A stretch of DNA of 10,011 nt, from assembly GCA_041665605.1 (NCBI GenBank), contig JBAYIO010000144.1, forward strand, positions 1 to 10,011, written 5' to 3'. Made by a program: the position numbers and the translations under genes. This document shows positions 1 to 7,695 of this stretch, piece after piece. Source of the stretch: CAIPAT01 sp041665605. GTDB taxonomy: Bacteria; Verrucomicrobiota; Lentisphaeria; Victivallales; Victivallaceae. The notes under the pieces were generated by a model. It was not told the origin of the DNA and ran no database searches. It worked only from the letters and a program-made list of their open reading frames with translations. The first letter of the stretch is position 1. Each line of letters opens with the position of its first letter.

Positions 1-2346
1 ATACTCCGAAAAGCCGGAATCACGCGGCGTAGTGCGTGACGGATTGTATATCATGTTATCATGTACTACGCCGCCGCCGAAGGCGTCAAGCCCGAAGGCC
101 ATGAAGTCGGACATCAGATTCTGCCAGGTCTGGTAACCGCGTACCGCGTAGATTGTTTTGTTGTTTATCGTCAGGTCATAAACATTTAAAAGTTTTACCG
201 AGTTTGAAAGTTTGGACCAGGTTCTGCCGCCGTCAGTTGATTTTGCCAGCATCCATGGTGAGGAATACGGCCAGGACAGCGCCATGTATATTTTACTGCT
301 GTCCTGCGGATCGGTTATTAACGAACGCGCATAGAAATCCGGTGCCATGGATGCATTGGTTCCGTTGATTATCGGATCATTGATAACTTCGACGGTACTC
401 GCAGTTCCGGATTTTTCAGTAACGCGGATAAGATAATTTTTGGTTTCCCCGACATAGGTTGTTTTGCCGTCGCCACTGGTTCTTGCCGCAGTATAAGTCA
501 TTCCGCAGCCGACGGGAGCCAGAATCGTATTATTCGGCCCGACGGCCAAAGTATACGGCGGTTTCAACTGGATCGATTTCAGGTCAGCCGGGGGACTTTT
601 CATTTCCGGAATCAGATCGCTGAGGATGATTTTCTCCGTCATTGACTTTTGGGACAGGTCATATCTGATAAGCGCGATTTGCCTGGAACCCTTGGCATAC
701 CTCCCTTTGGCAACCCACAGCGTGTCAGCGGAGGTCTTCACCATCTGCGGAGCAACGCCGGTGACTGCGACATCAGTATCAATCACCAGAGTTTTTACCG
801 TTTTAGCGCTTTTGCTGTATTCATAAATACTGTTTGCCGCGCCTGCAATCTGGGAAGGAACCTGGCCGTCGCTGTAAAAGAAAGAAACATAAATTTTGTC
901 GCTGTCAAAAGGATCAACATAGATGGAACAGCCTGCGGCGAAATCATTCTGCAAAGCAGGAACATCATGCCAGACTTTATTGACCAGATCGTAATACTGA
1001 ACGCCTTTATAATGCATCACCCACATCAGTTTCGACACCTGGTCATAAGCCATCCTGACGACACAATTATTTTTCAATGGGCTGCTGATGTCTTTGGCAT
1101 TTATCCAGTTGACGATATTGCCGTTTGCGGCGTCATAAACGACGATGCCGCCGCCTTCATTGCGGTTGTGTTCGCGTATAACCTCATCTGTAGCGCGGCT
1201 GTCAAACGACATATTTACATTCAACGCCGGTTCCCCGGTGCCGCACCAGATCTGTTTGTTTACCGGATCATAAGCCACGCAGGTCTGCTGGCGGAATTTA
1301 ATGTCGCTGCCGTCATAAGCTTTCTGGTAGTCAGTGATTTGGGCCGTATCAGTATTTATAGCCAGCAGGCCGCCGGCATCCCGGTTCATCTGCCGTGACG
1401 GGTGTGAGCGGAAGCAGGTGGCAAACGACCCCGGGATAAATGTCGCGCCGCGGTAAATGAACGGATACTGGCTGACTATGTCGCCTACTGCGTAAAAATT
1501 GTTATCCAACGGCAAATCGGCATAGCCGTAGCCGGAATTTTCAACGTTATTGAAAAAAGCGAACATCAGGTCTTTGGCGACAGTATCCATCGTCGCGGTC
1601 AACTGCTTCGTGGTCGGATTCGCCGGAACTTGGATCAATTCTATATTCCTCCTCTTCAGCTCATTTCGCACCATTGCCGAAATTTGCTGATGCAGCGTAA
1701 GAAATTTGGCTTTCCCGCCGTTCTGCTTGTGTGATGCATACGCCGGGGAGCCGGAGTCATCGATCATTTTTTTAATATTATTCACTCCCGGCCCATCCAG
1801 TCGTGACACAATGTAATAACCGAACATTTTCGAAGAAAATTTCTTGTTAAGAATGTCGGGATTGTAGTAATAAAAGTATTTGTTCCTGCAGAAAATATCC
1901 GGAATGCTGTTGTCCGTCGCTGATTCGGACAAATTGAACAGCACATAGACGTCAGTAAGATGGAAGGGAGCGCTTGCGTCTGCAAATTCCGGACTGGCGG
2001 CAACCATCGGAATGCCGCGCGTTAAGACAATGTAGTTTATCTTGTCTGTCAGGTTGTTGGCCGCCATATGGTTTTTTATGGCGTCAACCAATGCCTTTTT
2101 CTCATCTTTGGTCGCCTGCCCGAATTCGTTGCCGGCACCCTGCTGGTCGGTCATGGAGACATGCACAACATTGATATCCGGAATCTGGCGGGCGGTTTTA
2201 TAATACGCACCGATCTCCACCGACGAAGGCGCTTTGTCGTTGATTACCACTAAAACATCGCTGTAAGACGGCATGCCTGATACCGGCGTTGCGGCAAGAC
2301 ACACTGCCGTCAACAATACGATCATTCTGAATATCGTGTTCTTCAT
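1..2346 (-). CDS. Secreted TIGR03790-like protein with C-terminal propeller-like extension (3' end outside window)
   Basis: The frame is open for 782 codons from ATG at 2346 to the left edge, with no stop, so the C-terminus is missing. Residues 1-24 form a signal peptide (basic start, hydrophobic core, VSG at the likely cleavage site), so the protein is exported. Residues 29-310 resemble the TIGR03790 family: VLVVINDKAPSSVEIGAYY at 31-49, YIVLTRGIPM at 105-114 and FIPGSFATCF at 303-312. The function of that family is not established. From about residue 325 the sequence becomes short beta-rich repeats of propeller style, with WCGTGEP, WVMHYKGVQYYD and WVAKGRRYAKGS segments. An exact Asp-box (S704-T-D-G-G-R-T-W711) follows, as in sialidase-type propellers. 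The start is backed by AAGGGGG five bases upstream. It is the last visible gene of the cluster, 193 nt after the preceding one. The family call is from memory of its motifs; the propeller is inferred. Export and coding status are firm. Confidence 0.85.
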   Translation of the reverse strand, partial: MKNTIFRMIVLLTAVCLAATPVSGMPSYSDVLVVINDKAPSSVEIGAYYKTARQIPDINVVHVSMTDQQGAGNEFGQATKDEKKALVDAIKNHMAANNLTDKINYIVLTRGIPMVAASPEFADASAPFHLTDVYVLFNLSESATDNSIPDIFCRNKYFYYYNPDILNKKFSSKMFGYYIVSRLDGPGVNNIKKMIDDSGSPAYASHKQNGGKAKFLTLHQQISAMVRNELKRRNIELIQVPANPTTKQLTATMDTVAKDLMFAFFNNVENSGYGYADLPLDNNFYAVGDIVSQYPFIYRGATFIPGSFATCFRSHPSRQMNRDAGGLLAINTDTAQITDYQKAYDGSDIKFRQQTCVAYDPVNKQIWCGTGEPALNVNMSFDSRATDEVIREHNRNEGGGIVVYDAANGNIVNWINAKDISSPLKNNCVVRMAYDQVSKLMWVMHYKGVQYYDLVNKVWHDVPALQNDFAAGCSIYVDPFDSDKIYVSFFYSDGQVPSQIAGAANSIYEYSKSAKTVKTLVIDTDVAVTGVAPQMVKTSADTLWVAKGRYAKGSRQIALIRYDLSQKSMTEKIILSDLIPEMKSPPADLKSIQLKPPYTLAVGPNNTILAPVGCGMTYTAARTSGDGKTTYVGETKNYLIRVTEKSGTASTVEVINDPIINGTNASMAPDFYARSLITDPQDSSKIYMALSWPYSSPWMLAKSTDGGRTWSKLSNSVKLLNVYDLTINNKTIYAVRGYQTWQNLMSDFMAFGLDAFGGGVVHDNMIYNPSRTTPRDSGFSEY

Positions 2347-2351
2347 ACTGA

Positions 2352-2358
2352 CCCCCTT
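2352..2358 (-). promoter_or_regulatory. Ribosome binding site of the TIGR03790-like gene
   Basis: AAGGGGG on the minus strand lies five bases before the ATG at 2346 and fixes that start. The same motif at the same distance precedes the pilin-like gene at 8547. Confidence 0.8.
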
Positions 2359-2396
2359 GTCTATATGTTTTCGCAATACACTTATACACGAATTGA

Positions 2397-2516
2397 GCCC
2401 CGGCATATATGACGGATTGCCCAATGCTGAATTTTTAATTTTTAGTCTGATTTTATATAAACCGCCCCGACGCACAGCGTCGAGGTGTAGAAGACGGGAA
2501 GTACGGTTGCCGGGGC
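2397..2516. repeat. 9-bp perfect inverted repeat enclosing 102 nt
   Basis: GCCCCGGCA at 2397-2405 is the exact reverse complement of TGCCGGGGC at 2508-2516. The enclosed segment carries the GC hairpin at 2468-2482. It may be a long-range RNA stem or the ends of a small inserted element. No convincing target-site duplication flanks it (aattga on the left, attaac on the right). Confidence 0.5.
2468..2482 (-). terminator. GC hairpin with weak U tract, possible partial terminator or attenuator
   Basis: On the minus strand CGACGC-TGT-GCGTCG forms a 6-bp stem with a 3-nt loop. It extends outward to 9 bp (CCTCGACGC with GCGTCGGGG, one G-U pair). It is followed by CGGTTTATATAAAA, which has only three consecutive U residues, so it is at best a weak intrinsic terminator. 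Position, about 60 nt after the stop of the upstream gene and about 120 nt before the next start, fits a device that lowers expression of the distal gene. Confidence 0.35.
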
Positions 2517-2539
2517 ATTAACCTACCCCGGGCGTGACA

Positions 2540-3379
2540 TTACTTAATTTCCTCAAGCGTGACATCTTTAAACATCAATTCCAGTTCCGGGCTGACGCCG
2601 AGAAGGATAATCCTGGCATTGCGGGTGCCTTTATACCATACGCCGGTTTTTACGCCAAACGGATTTTCGCCCTTGAATACACCCTTAAATTCAGTCCATT
2701 CCGCCGGGGCCGGAGCATTGCTGGCGCTGTCAATATACATAAAGGTCGCGCTGTCGCGATGAACCCGCACTTTAGTCCCGGCGGGAAACTCTTTCCCGCA
2801 ACTGTCATTGAGGGTTATTTCCGTCACATCGCCTTTATTCTCGACCCTGGCAAATCCCATCGAACTGAGCGCTGAATTCGGCAGATCGGAATAGCTGCCG
2901 GAATTATCAGTGTTAAATGCGATAAAATAATATTGCCCTTGCTCCCATCCCTTGCCGCCCTTGATCTTTATCACCTTATCTTCAGGCTTGCATGGCTCCG
3001 CCAGTTCGGCATCGGTACCGGCAACCGCATTCACCTGACTCGGCGCAATCCAGACATTATCTGAATTAAGCGGCTGGACACCCAAATAAAACCGCCCTGC
3101 CTTCGACCCCGGAACCGCTTTGAATGAACCGGAAACCTGGTAAGTTTTCGCAGGATCAACACTTATTGTGCCTTTAGAGAAAACGATGCCGTTGCCTTTC
3201 AGCACAACAGCATTGCCGTCTTTGGCGGCCGGCTCGGATAAATTAGATCCGCCGCCATTCCAGCCGCAGCTCCAGTCACTGATGGTTTGCGGTTTCAGCC
3301 CGGTGTCCTGCGCGTTTGCGACAACACATATGGAAATACTCACTGCTGCTGCAGTCCATTTTTTCAAATTTGCATTCAT
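2540..3379 (-). CDS. Secreted beta-sandwich-like protein of unknown function
   Basis: This 279-residue protein has a clear signal peptide (residues 1-24, ending VANAQ before DTG), leaving about 255 mature residues. The rest reads as one or two beta-sandwich (jelly-roll) units. Residues 55-100 have the pattern VVLKGNG...ISVDPAKTYQVSGSFKAVPGSKAGRFYLG, and residues 228-279 WTEFKGVFKGENPF...ARIILLGVSPELELMFKDVTLEEI. That layout, with 'DPAKTYQVSGSFK' near the start and a closing 'FKDVTLEE' strand, is common in carbohydrate-binding-module-like folds. No catalytic residues are recognisable. The start is supported by AAGGAG six bases upstream. It sits 23 nt after the esterase-like gene and is almost certainly cotranscribed with it. 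A role in binding glycan at the cell surface is inferred from neighbours and fold style, not from a family match. Confidence 0.88.
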   Translation of the reverse strand: MNANLKKWTAAAVSISICVVANAQDTGLKPQTISDWSCGWNGGGSNLSEPAAKDGNAVVLKGNGIVFSKGTISVDPAKTYQVSGSFKAVPGSKAGRFYLGVQPLNSDNVWIAPSQVNAVAGTDAELAEPCKPEDKVIKIKGGKGWEQGQYYFIAFNTDNSGSYSDLPNSALSSMGFARVENKGDVTEITLNDSCGKEFPAGTKVRVHRDSATFMYIDSASNAPAPAEWTEFKGVFKGENPFGVKTGVWYKGTRNARIILLGVSPELELMFKDVTLEEIK

Positions 3380-3402
3380 AATATTCTCCTTGCTTGATTG
3401 TA

Positions 3403-4458
3403 TTAACTAATTTTTAAACCGAGATGCTGCTTGAAGAACGCTACTGCCTTGTTTCCGCCCCATCCGTGTTCTCCGGGTGACAGATCGAGCTGAAGATTTT
3501 CCGGCATCCTGGCCGCCGCATATATTTTCTCGAGCTTCCTGAAGCATGCCATTGCAGTATCCACTTTGAAGCATGAATCGTTGGCGCCGATGTCAATCAG
3601 CAGCGGACGAGGGGCAAGCAATCCCTGCAGCTCCGGCAGATCAACCAGTTTGTAAAGACCGGGCGCAATCTGCAGACCGCAGTAATTGATGTCGCGGATG
3701 CCGAAATGCGCCCACAGGTCGCTGTAGCAGATGATTTCCGTCGCCTTGAAGCGCTCGTCGCAAAGACTCATCCAGAGAGTCATTGCTCCGCCGCCGCTGA
3801 GTCCCATGGTTCCGAGTTTGCCGGAATCAACTTGCGGGAGCGAGCAGATAAAGTCGGTGGCGGCTTTGCCGTGGGTGACGTTGATGGACAGCGAGGTCAT
3901 GCCGAACATGGTGGCATGCAGGTAATAGAGGTTGCACCAGTCGCGTCCCTCCTGGAAGCGATGGTTCGGCTTATTATTGTCGTTGCGCTCACCGAAGCCG
4001 ATCCAGTCAATGGAGTAAGTGATGAACCCGGCCTTTGCCATTTGATGCCCGTAACTGTAGTTATACAGGCTGATCTGGTCCCGCGTTTCCGGGGATGAAT
4101 CATTGCCCATAACCGGTTCTTTCCCGCATGGACCGTGGCCGTGACAGCAGAGGATCGCCGGGTATTTTTTGTTTTTTTTCATTTTCTCCGGGAATGCGGC
4201 CAGCAATGTTGCGGAGATATGTTTTGAAACATCAATCAGCCATTTCTGTTTAGTCAGACCGTCATGTTCCCACTCCGCCAGCAGTTGCGGGTTTAACGGG
4301 ACCCGTTCCGGGGAATCGCCGATGGTGGCAAGCACTTTGGGCAAAGCCTGTTTTTTCCATTTGGCGAAGTCTGTTTTTGCGTTGAATGCATACTGCGGCA
4401 CATGCTCAGCGGCCATTTCGACAAACATCCGTTGCGGACTTAAATTTCTGAATGACAT
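3403..4458 (-). CDS. Alpha/beta hydrolase, acetyl xylan esterase / dienelactone hydrolase-like
   Basis: This 351-residue enzyme has a complete alpha/beta-hydrolase layout. The oxyanion region is CCHGHGP (H106-G-H-G109). The nucleophile elbow is G219-L-S221-G-G-G. The acid is probably D294 in DIGANDSCF, and the histidine H331 in GEHGWGG. The long insert after the first strand (GNDSSPETRDQ) and the DWIGFGERND segment at 151-160 resemble acetyl-xylan-esterase-type members (Abhydrolase_7/AXE1 style). The likely reaction is hydrolysis of acetyl or another ester on a sugar; the substrate cannot be read from sequence. No signal peptide is present, so it is predicted to be cytoplasmic, unlike its neighbours. 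The start at 4458 is preferred over an in-frame ATG at 4476, because AGGAG lies seven bases before it and falls inside the longer reading. It follows the large LamG/GH-like gene by 26 nt and precedes the next gene by 23 nt, consistent with one operon. Confidence 0.93.
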   Translation of the reverse strand: MSFRNLSPQRMFVEMAAEHVPQYAFNAKTDFAKWKKQALPKVLATIGDSPERVPLNPQLLAEWEHDGLTKQKWLIDVSKHISATLLAAFPEKMKKNKKYPAILCCHGHGPCGKEPVMGNDSSPETRDQISLYNYSYGHQMAKAGFITYSIDWIGFGERNDNNKPNHRFQEGRDWCNLYYLHATMFGMTSLSINVTHGKAATDFICSLPQVDSGKLGTMGLSGGGAMTLWMSLCDERFKATEIICYSDLWAHFGIRDINYCGLQIAPGLYKLVDLPELQGLLAPRPLLIDIGANDSCFKVDTAMACFRKLEKIYAAARMPENLQLDLSPGEHGWGGNKAVAFFKQHLGLKIS

Positions 4459-4465
4459 TTTTAAA

Positions 4466-4470
4466 CTCCT
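4466..4470 (-). promoter_or_regulatory. Ribosome binding site that decides the esterase-like start
   Basis: AGGAG (minus strand) lies seven bases before the ATG at 4458. The alternative ATG at 4476 has only AT-rich sequence and the end of the previous gene in front of it, so the shorter 351-residue protein is favoured. Confidence 0.8.
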
Positions 4471-4484
4471 GGACATTAAAAATG

Positions 4485-7400
4485 TTAAAACCCTATGATG
4501 CTGAAGTGCCTGGCCGGCAGCGAAACCGTAAACTTGTCGCCGTTGACCGGAATATCCTGCTCGTTATATTCGTCACGGACTTTCGGCAAACCTTGTTTGA
4601 GTTTGGAAATGTCCACGGTGACGGTCTGCGGTTCTTTGGTCAGATTGCCGACTATTGCGAAAAAGCGGCCGTCCGGACATTTGTAGTAAGTAACTCCGGC
4701 TTTGGACGCCGGTTCCACGCCGATTTCCTTCTGCTGGTCGTAGAAGTTTACTGTCGCCGTGTCCAGTTTATAGCGCATCTCTGCGCCCCATATCCTGCTG
4801 ATGACATTGCCATCCTCGAATGCGATGGTCAGCGGAACGTCATTCAGCAGCAGCTTGGTGCACATTGCCTTGGTATATTCCTCGCCCGTCGCGGCATCGC
4901 CTTTGGTCATTGACCCGCCCCATGCCGGATTTGCTCTGCCCAGGTTGCCCAGGAAAAGTATGCCGGAACCTTTGAGACGCATGTTCAGTTCGGAGCGGTA
5001 CTCGTCTCTGGTAATGTCATCAAAGTAGTAGTATGGCGTCCGCTTCTCCTGCATCAGTCCACAATACTGTTCGCCCGGAAACCAGTAATCACCGAAATCA
5101 TGAATCATCGGGTTGTAGAAACTGTGGGCATGATAAACGGTGACGCCGTTATGCTGATGCGCCAGCCGGTAAGTGCGCAGCATGTGCCGGCGCAGCCCCA
5201 TAATGGTCAGCGAATTGACCCGGCGTCCGAAATTGTCAATAAAGCTCGCGCCGTTAAGTTCATTGGCGCTGATCTGATTGTCGGAAATATCATAATATAA
5301 ACCGACATAGAGCTGCTTGGGATGGTTCAGGGCTTCGCTGGTATTCCACATGATATAATCGCTGTAGCCGGTACGCGGGTCGGCCCTGGTAATGGGGGAT
5401 TCTTTTTCGTCCGGGGTAATTTTCCCGGTCGGACGGATGGGATAACCGCCGCCAATAATTTCGCCGGTGACATCCCAGTATTTCTGGAAATAATTGCCGG
5501 CCTTGTCATAACTGTTGCAGAAAGTAGCGGCGCCGTATGGAATTACCCGCGTCATTCCATTCTTCTTCATTTCGTCCATGACCTGTCCAAAGTACGGACT
5601 TAATTTCATGGTAAAGCATGATTCGTAACCTTCACCGACATGCTGCACCAGCGCCACGTCGCAATTCGGATACCGGTTATAGCCTCCAAGCCGGAAAGAG
5701 CGGGATTTTTCCGGCAGCGGACGGCTGGGAGTGGCGATGAACATCGCGTGATATGCCGTATTTTCCGGAACGGTCACTGCTCTGGTGATCATATTGACTT
5801 CACAGTTGCCGCCAAGATCAGTGACTTTGGCCGTAATGACGTTTTCATCTTTGCCGTAAATCCAGTTGGCGTCGTGTTCCGGAGCCCAGCAAAAACCTTT
5901 TGCCTCGGAAGTCAGCCATAAGACGGTCGCCGACTTGCGGGAGTCGAATGGAAACGGCGATTCATATTTGCCATTGCCGGAAAGTTTCAGCAGCGGGTGC
6001 ATGGTGAACTGCGAGAATTTTCTGCTTACGGTCCATTCCAGTTTCATGGACTTGACTTCAGGCCGCCCGAGAATTTCAAAATCCCAGCGGATCATCCCGT
6101 CAAATTCAATCCTGGTGGTCCAGTTGATGGAAAAGGTTTTCGCTTTGCCGGTGCCTTTTAACATGACGGAAGTTTTGTTCGGACTAAGTTCTTTGCCGGT
6201 GACATCCCACTTAATATCAGCTTTGCCTTCCGGCGTTGTTACCACCAGTTCCGGTGCCTTATCCAGAATTGACTCGCCGCCGTCAACGATCTTCCGCGGC
6301 AGCGGATTGCTGCCGAAACAGTATTCGCGGTTCCAGACTTTAACCACATTGTCTCCGGTCAGTTCCATCGGCGTCCAAGGGGCGGGAACAGCATCTTCAA
6401 GTCCGATTTTATTGCCATACCAGGCGGTGTCCGGACGGATAATCTTTTTCGTCACATTCATTTTTTCGCCGCGGGAATTGGTAATGTCGATGGTAAACGC
6501 ATATTCACCGGGCTCATTAACCCCGTCAATGACGCGGGTGCTTTTAATCTCTTTCGAACCCCATACCCCTTTAATTGTTTTGCCGGACGGAGAAAGCAGC
6601 ACATATTCCGCATTGGTTTTGCCAGCCTTGATTTCGGACTGCCATTTGTCATCCATCGGCGCAAAATCAACCGTGACGGACAGACGGTCAAGCGGACCTT
6701 TCCCGTCATCGACGCCATTAAGTTCGATATCAATATAGGTCATTTCCCTTTTGGGCGCGTTTTTTAGCACGGACGCCGCTTTCAGATACTGATTGCGAAC
6801 TTCCGCGGCAGTCAGGGCGCGATTATAGATTTTCAGATCGTCAAACGCGGTCTGGGTTGAAGGATCGCTGCCGCTTGCTCCCCACATGCTTTCGCGAATA
6901 CCGATCCATGACTGTTTCGCCGCCGGCACAAAACTCGCCGGAAGCAGATTGTCTTTGGACAGCGCGGTAGTTACGAGCAATTCACCATTGAGGTAAATCT
7001 TGATTTCCTTCTCGTCCCAGGAGCCGGCGACCTGAAACCATTCGCCTTTAGTGAAGCTCAAGCCTGCCCCCGCAAGTTTATACATACTGGGCTTGCAGGT
7101 GGAATTCTGCCAGAACAGATAAACTATTGGTTCCTGAAAATATTGATAGAAAAATATATTCTGCCACTCTTTGCCGTTACTGAATCGGAGAAACAGATAC
7201 GGTTTATGGGTCTGAATAGCATCGCCTACTTTAACGTTTTTCGGACTGTAGTCTATGGCGGAAACCCAGAACGCCGCGGTTCCCTGACGGTAATTGACGT
7301 TTTTATCCACATTGTACCGCATCAGCTCATCAACGCCCTTTCTGAGAAACGCGTTTTTGCCGTCATAACCGCCAAAGCCCCTGAATTCCAGATTGTCCTT

Positions 7401-7613
7401 GAACGTGGTTGAGGAAGGGTCCCCCAGCGCCAGATCGGCACTGGTGCTGAACTTGTCGAAAGTCACACAGAATGACAAATCGCGGTCAGTAATTTTATCG
7501 GTCAGCATGAAAAAATTTTTTGAATCTTCGGCTTTACACGGAACAACTGCGGACAACAGCAGCATGCCGATTCCTGCCGCTTTGATTAATCTTCTCCAGT
7601 AACTTTTTTGCAT
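4485..7613 (-). CDS. Large secreted LamG-domain protein with DUF6067/GH123-like glycoside hydrolase region
   Basis: This 1042-residue protein has a signal peptide at residues 1-28 (basic MQKSYWRRLIK, hydrophobic GIGMLLLSAVV, then CKA before ED). Residues 45-280 look like a concanavalin/LamG_3 domain: GTAAFWVSA at 111-119, WFQVAGSWDEKEIKIYLNGELL at 192-213, and the typical closing FDDLKIYNRALTAAEV at 257-272. Residues 290-400 are probably an Ig-like linker. From about 440 the sequence resembles DUF6067-type putative glycoside hydrolases: AKGFCWAPEHDANW at 571-584, MFIATPSRPLPE at 624-635, LYYDISDN at 772-779, YHAHSF at 827-832 and FGDYWFPGEQY at 840-850. A C-terminal beta domain follows (about 970-1042). 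Acidic candidates for catalysis are D775, D778, D842 and E848; none is proven. The start at 7613 is chosen over 7661 because AGAGGG lies eight bases upstream and the signal peptide begins there. It is probably the main polymer-attacking enzyme of the locus. Confidence 0.9.
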   Translation of the reverse strand: MQKSYWRRLIKAAGIGMLLLSAVVPCKAEDSKNFFMLTDKITDRDLSFCVTFDKFSTSADLALGDPSSTTFKDNLEFRGFGGYDGKNAFLRKGVDELMRYNVDKNVNYRQGTAAFWVSAIDYSPKNVKVGDAIQTHKPYLFLRFSNGKEWQNIFFYQYFQEPIVYLFWQNSTCKPSMYKLAGAGLSFTKGEWFQVAGSWDEKEIKIYLNGELLVTTALSKDNLLPASFVPAAKQSWIGIRESMWGASGSDPSTQTAFDDLKIYNRALTAAEVRNQYLKAASVLKNAPKREMTYIDIELNGVDDGKGPLDRLSVTVDFAPMDDKWQSEIKAGKTNAEYVLLSPSGKTIKGVWGSKEIKSTRVIDGVNEPGEYAFTIDITNSRGEKMNVTKKIIRPDTAWYGNKIGLEDAVPAPWTPMELTGDNVVKVWNREYCFGSNPLPRKIVDGGESILDKAPELVVTTPEGKADIKWDVTGKELSPNKTSVMLKGTGKAKTFSINWTTRIEFDGMIRWDFEILGRPEVKSMKLEWTVSRKFSQFTMHPLLKLSGNGKYESPFPFDSRKSATVLWLTSEAKGFCWAPEHDANWIYGKDENVITAKVTDLGGNCEVNMITRAVTVPENTAYHAMFIATPSRPLPEKSRSFRLGGYNRYPNCDVALVQHVGEGYESCFTMKLSPYFGQVMDEMKKNGMTRVIPYGAATFCNSYDKAGNYFQKYWDVTGEIIGGGYPIRPTGKITPDEKESPITRADPRTGYSDYIMWNTSEALNHPKQLYVGLYYDISDNQISANELNGASFIDNFGRRVNSLTIMGLRRHMLRTYRLAHQHNGVTVYHAHSFYNPMIHDFGDYWFPGEQYCGLMQEKRTPYYYFDDITRDEYRSELNMRLKGSGILFLGNLGRANPAWGGSMTKGDAATGEEYTKAMCTKLLLNDVPLTIAFEDGNVISRIWGAEMRYKLDTATVNFYDQQKEIGVEPASKAGVTYYKCPDGRFFAIVGNLTKEPQTVTVDISKLKQGLPKVRDEYNEQDIPVNGDKFTVSLPARHFSIIGF

Positions 7614-7621
7614 CGCGAGAA

Positions 7622-7627
7622 CCCTCT
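7622..7627 (-). promoter_or_regulatory. Ribosome binding site that decides the LamG/GH-like start
   Basis: AGAGGG (minus strand) lies eight bases before the ATG at 7613. The longer in-frame reading from 7661 would put a polar 16-residue extension before the signal peptide and has no such motif. Confidence 0.75.
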
Positions 7628-7645
7628 CATTAATTGTTGAAATCC

Positions 7646-7660
7646 TGCCGGAAAACGGCA
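7646..7660 (-). promoter_or_regulatory. Small hairpin in the leader of the LamG/GH-like gene
   Basis: TGCCG-TTTTC-CGGCA on the minus strand forms a 5-bp stem with a 5-nt loop. It ends 18 nt before the ribosome binding site. It could stabilise the 5' end of a transcript starting near 7664, but short stems of this size also arise by chance. Confidence 0.3.
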
Positions 7661-7670
7661 ATAAAGGACT

Positions 7671-7679
7671 GTTATAACA
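7671..7679 (-). promoter_or_regulatory. Possible extended -10 promoter for the LamG/GH-like gene
   Basis: TG-T-TATAAC on the minus strand matches an extended -10 element (five of six -10 bases plus the TG). No -35 resembling TTGACA sits 16-18 bases upstream (TCAGAT at 17). It would give a leader of about 50 nt, so the downstream genes might be transcribed independently of the regulator and pilin-like gene. Confidence 0.3.
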
Positions 7680-7695
7680 TGTACGGATTAATTAT

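Larger units (their letters stand above)
2347..2539 (-). other. 193-nt structured spacer between the beta-sandwich gene and the TIGR03790-like gene
   Basis: This is the longest gap inside the gene cluster. In transcript order it holds four elements: CCGGGG (2531-2526) able to pair with CCCCGG (2515-2510); a 6-bp GC hairpin (2482-2468), extendable to 9 bp with a G-U pair; an AT-rich stretch with a tandem 7-mer (2444-2431); and TGCCGGGGC (2405-2397), which is complementary to GCCCCGGCA (2516-2508). No good -35/-10 pair was found. The spacer could stabilise or process the message, attenuate it, or be a small inserted repeat; the sequence does not decide between these. Confidence 0.5.

Noticed and set aside
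649..1398. Plus-strand frame of 249 codons
   Set aside because: It lies fully antisense to the continuous minus-strand TIGR03790-like gene, which has a signal peptide, family motifs and a strong ribosome binding site; the plus-strand protein has no recognisable features.
1782..2346. Suspected frameshift or broken gene at the left, because only short minus-strand frames appear complete there
   Set aside because: Reading from ATG 2346 gives one open frame to position 1; internal Met codons at 2007, 1389 and 348 all stay in the same phase. It is simply cut by the window edge.
2431..2444. Tandem ATTTTTA repeat
   Set aside because: Two copies of an AT-rich 7-mer in AT-rich spacer DNA are expected by chance.
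2397..2516. Miniature transposable element bounded by the 9-bp inverted repeat
   Set aside because: No target-site duplication is evident and only one copy is visible; kept only as an alternative to an RNA structure.
4459..4476. Upstream start at 4476 for the esterase-like gene
   Set aside because: The AGGAG motif falls after this ATG and is well spaced for the ATG at 4458.
5866..6738. Plus-strand frame of 290 codons
   Set aside because: Antisense to the LamG/GH-like gene; Ser/Pro/Leu-rich composition typical of a shadow frame, and no domain.
7614..7661. Upstream start at 7661 for the LamG/GH-like gene
   Set aside because: It would put a polar extension ahead of the signal peptide and lacks a ribosome binding site; the hairpin and AGAGGG fit a leader instead.
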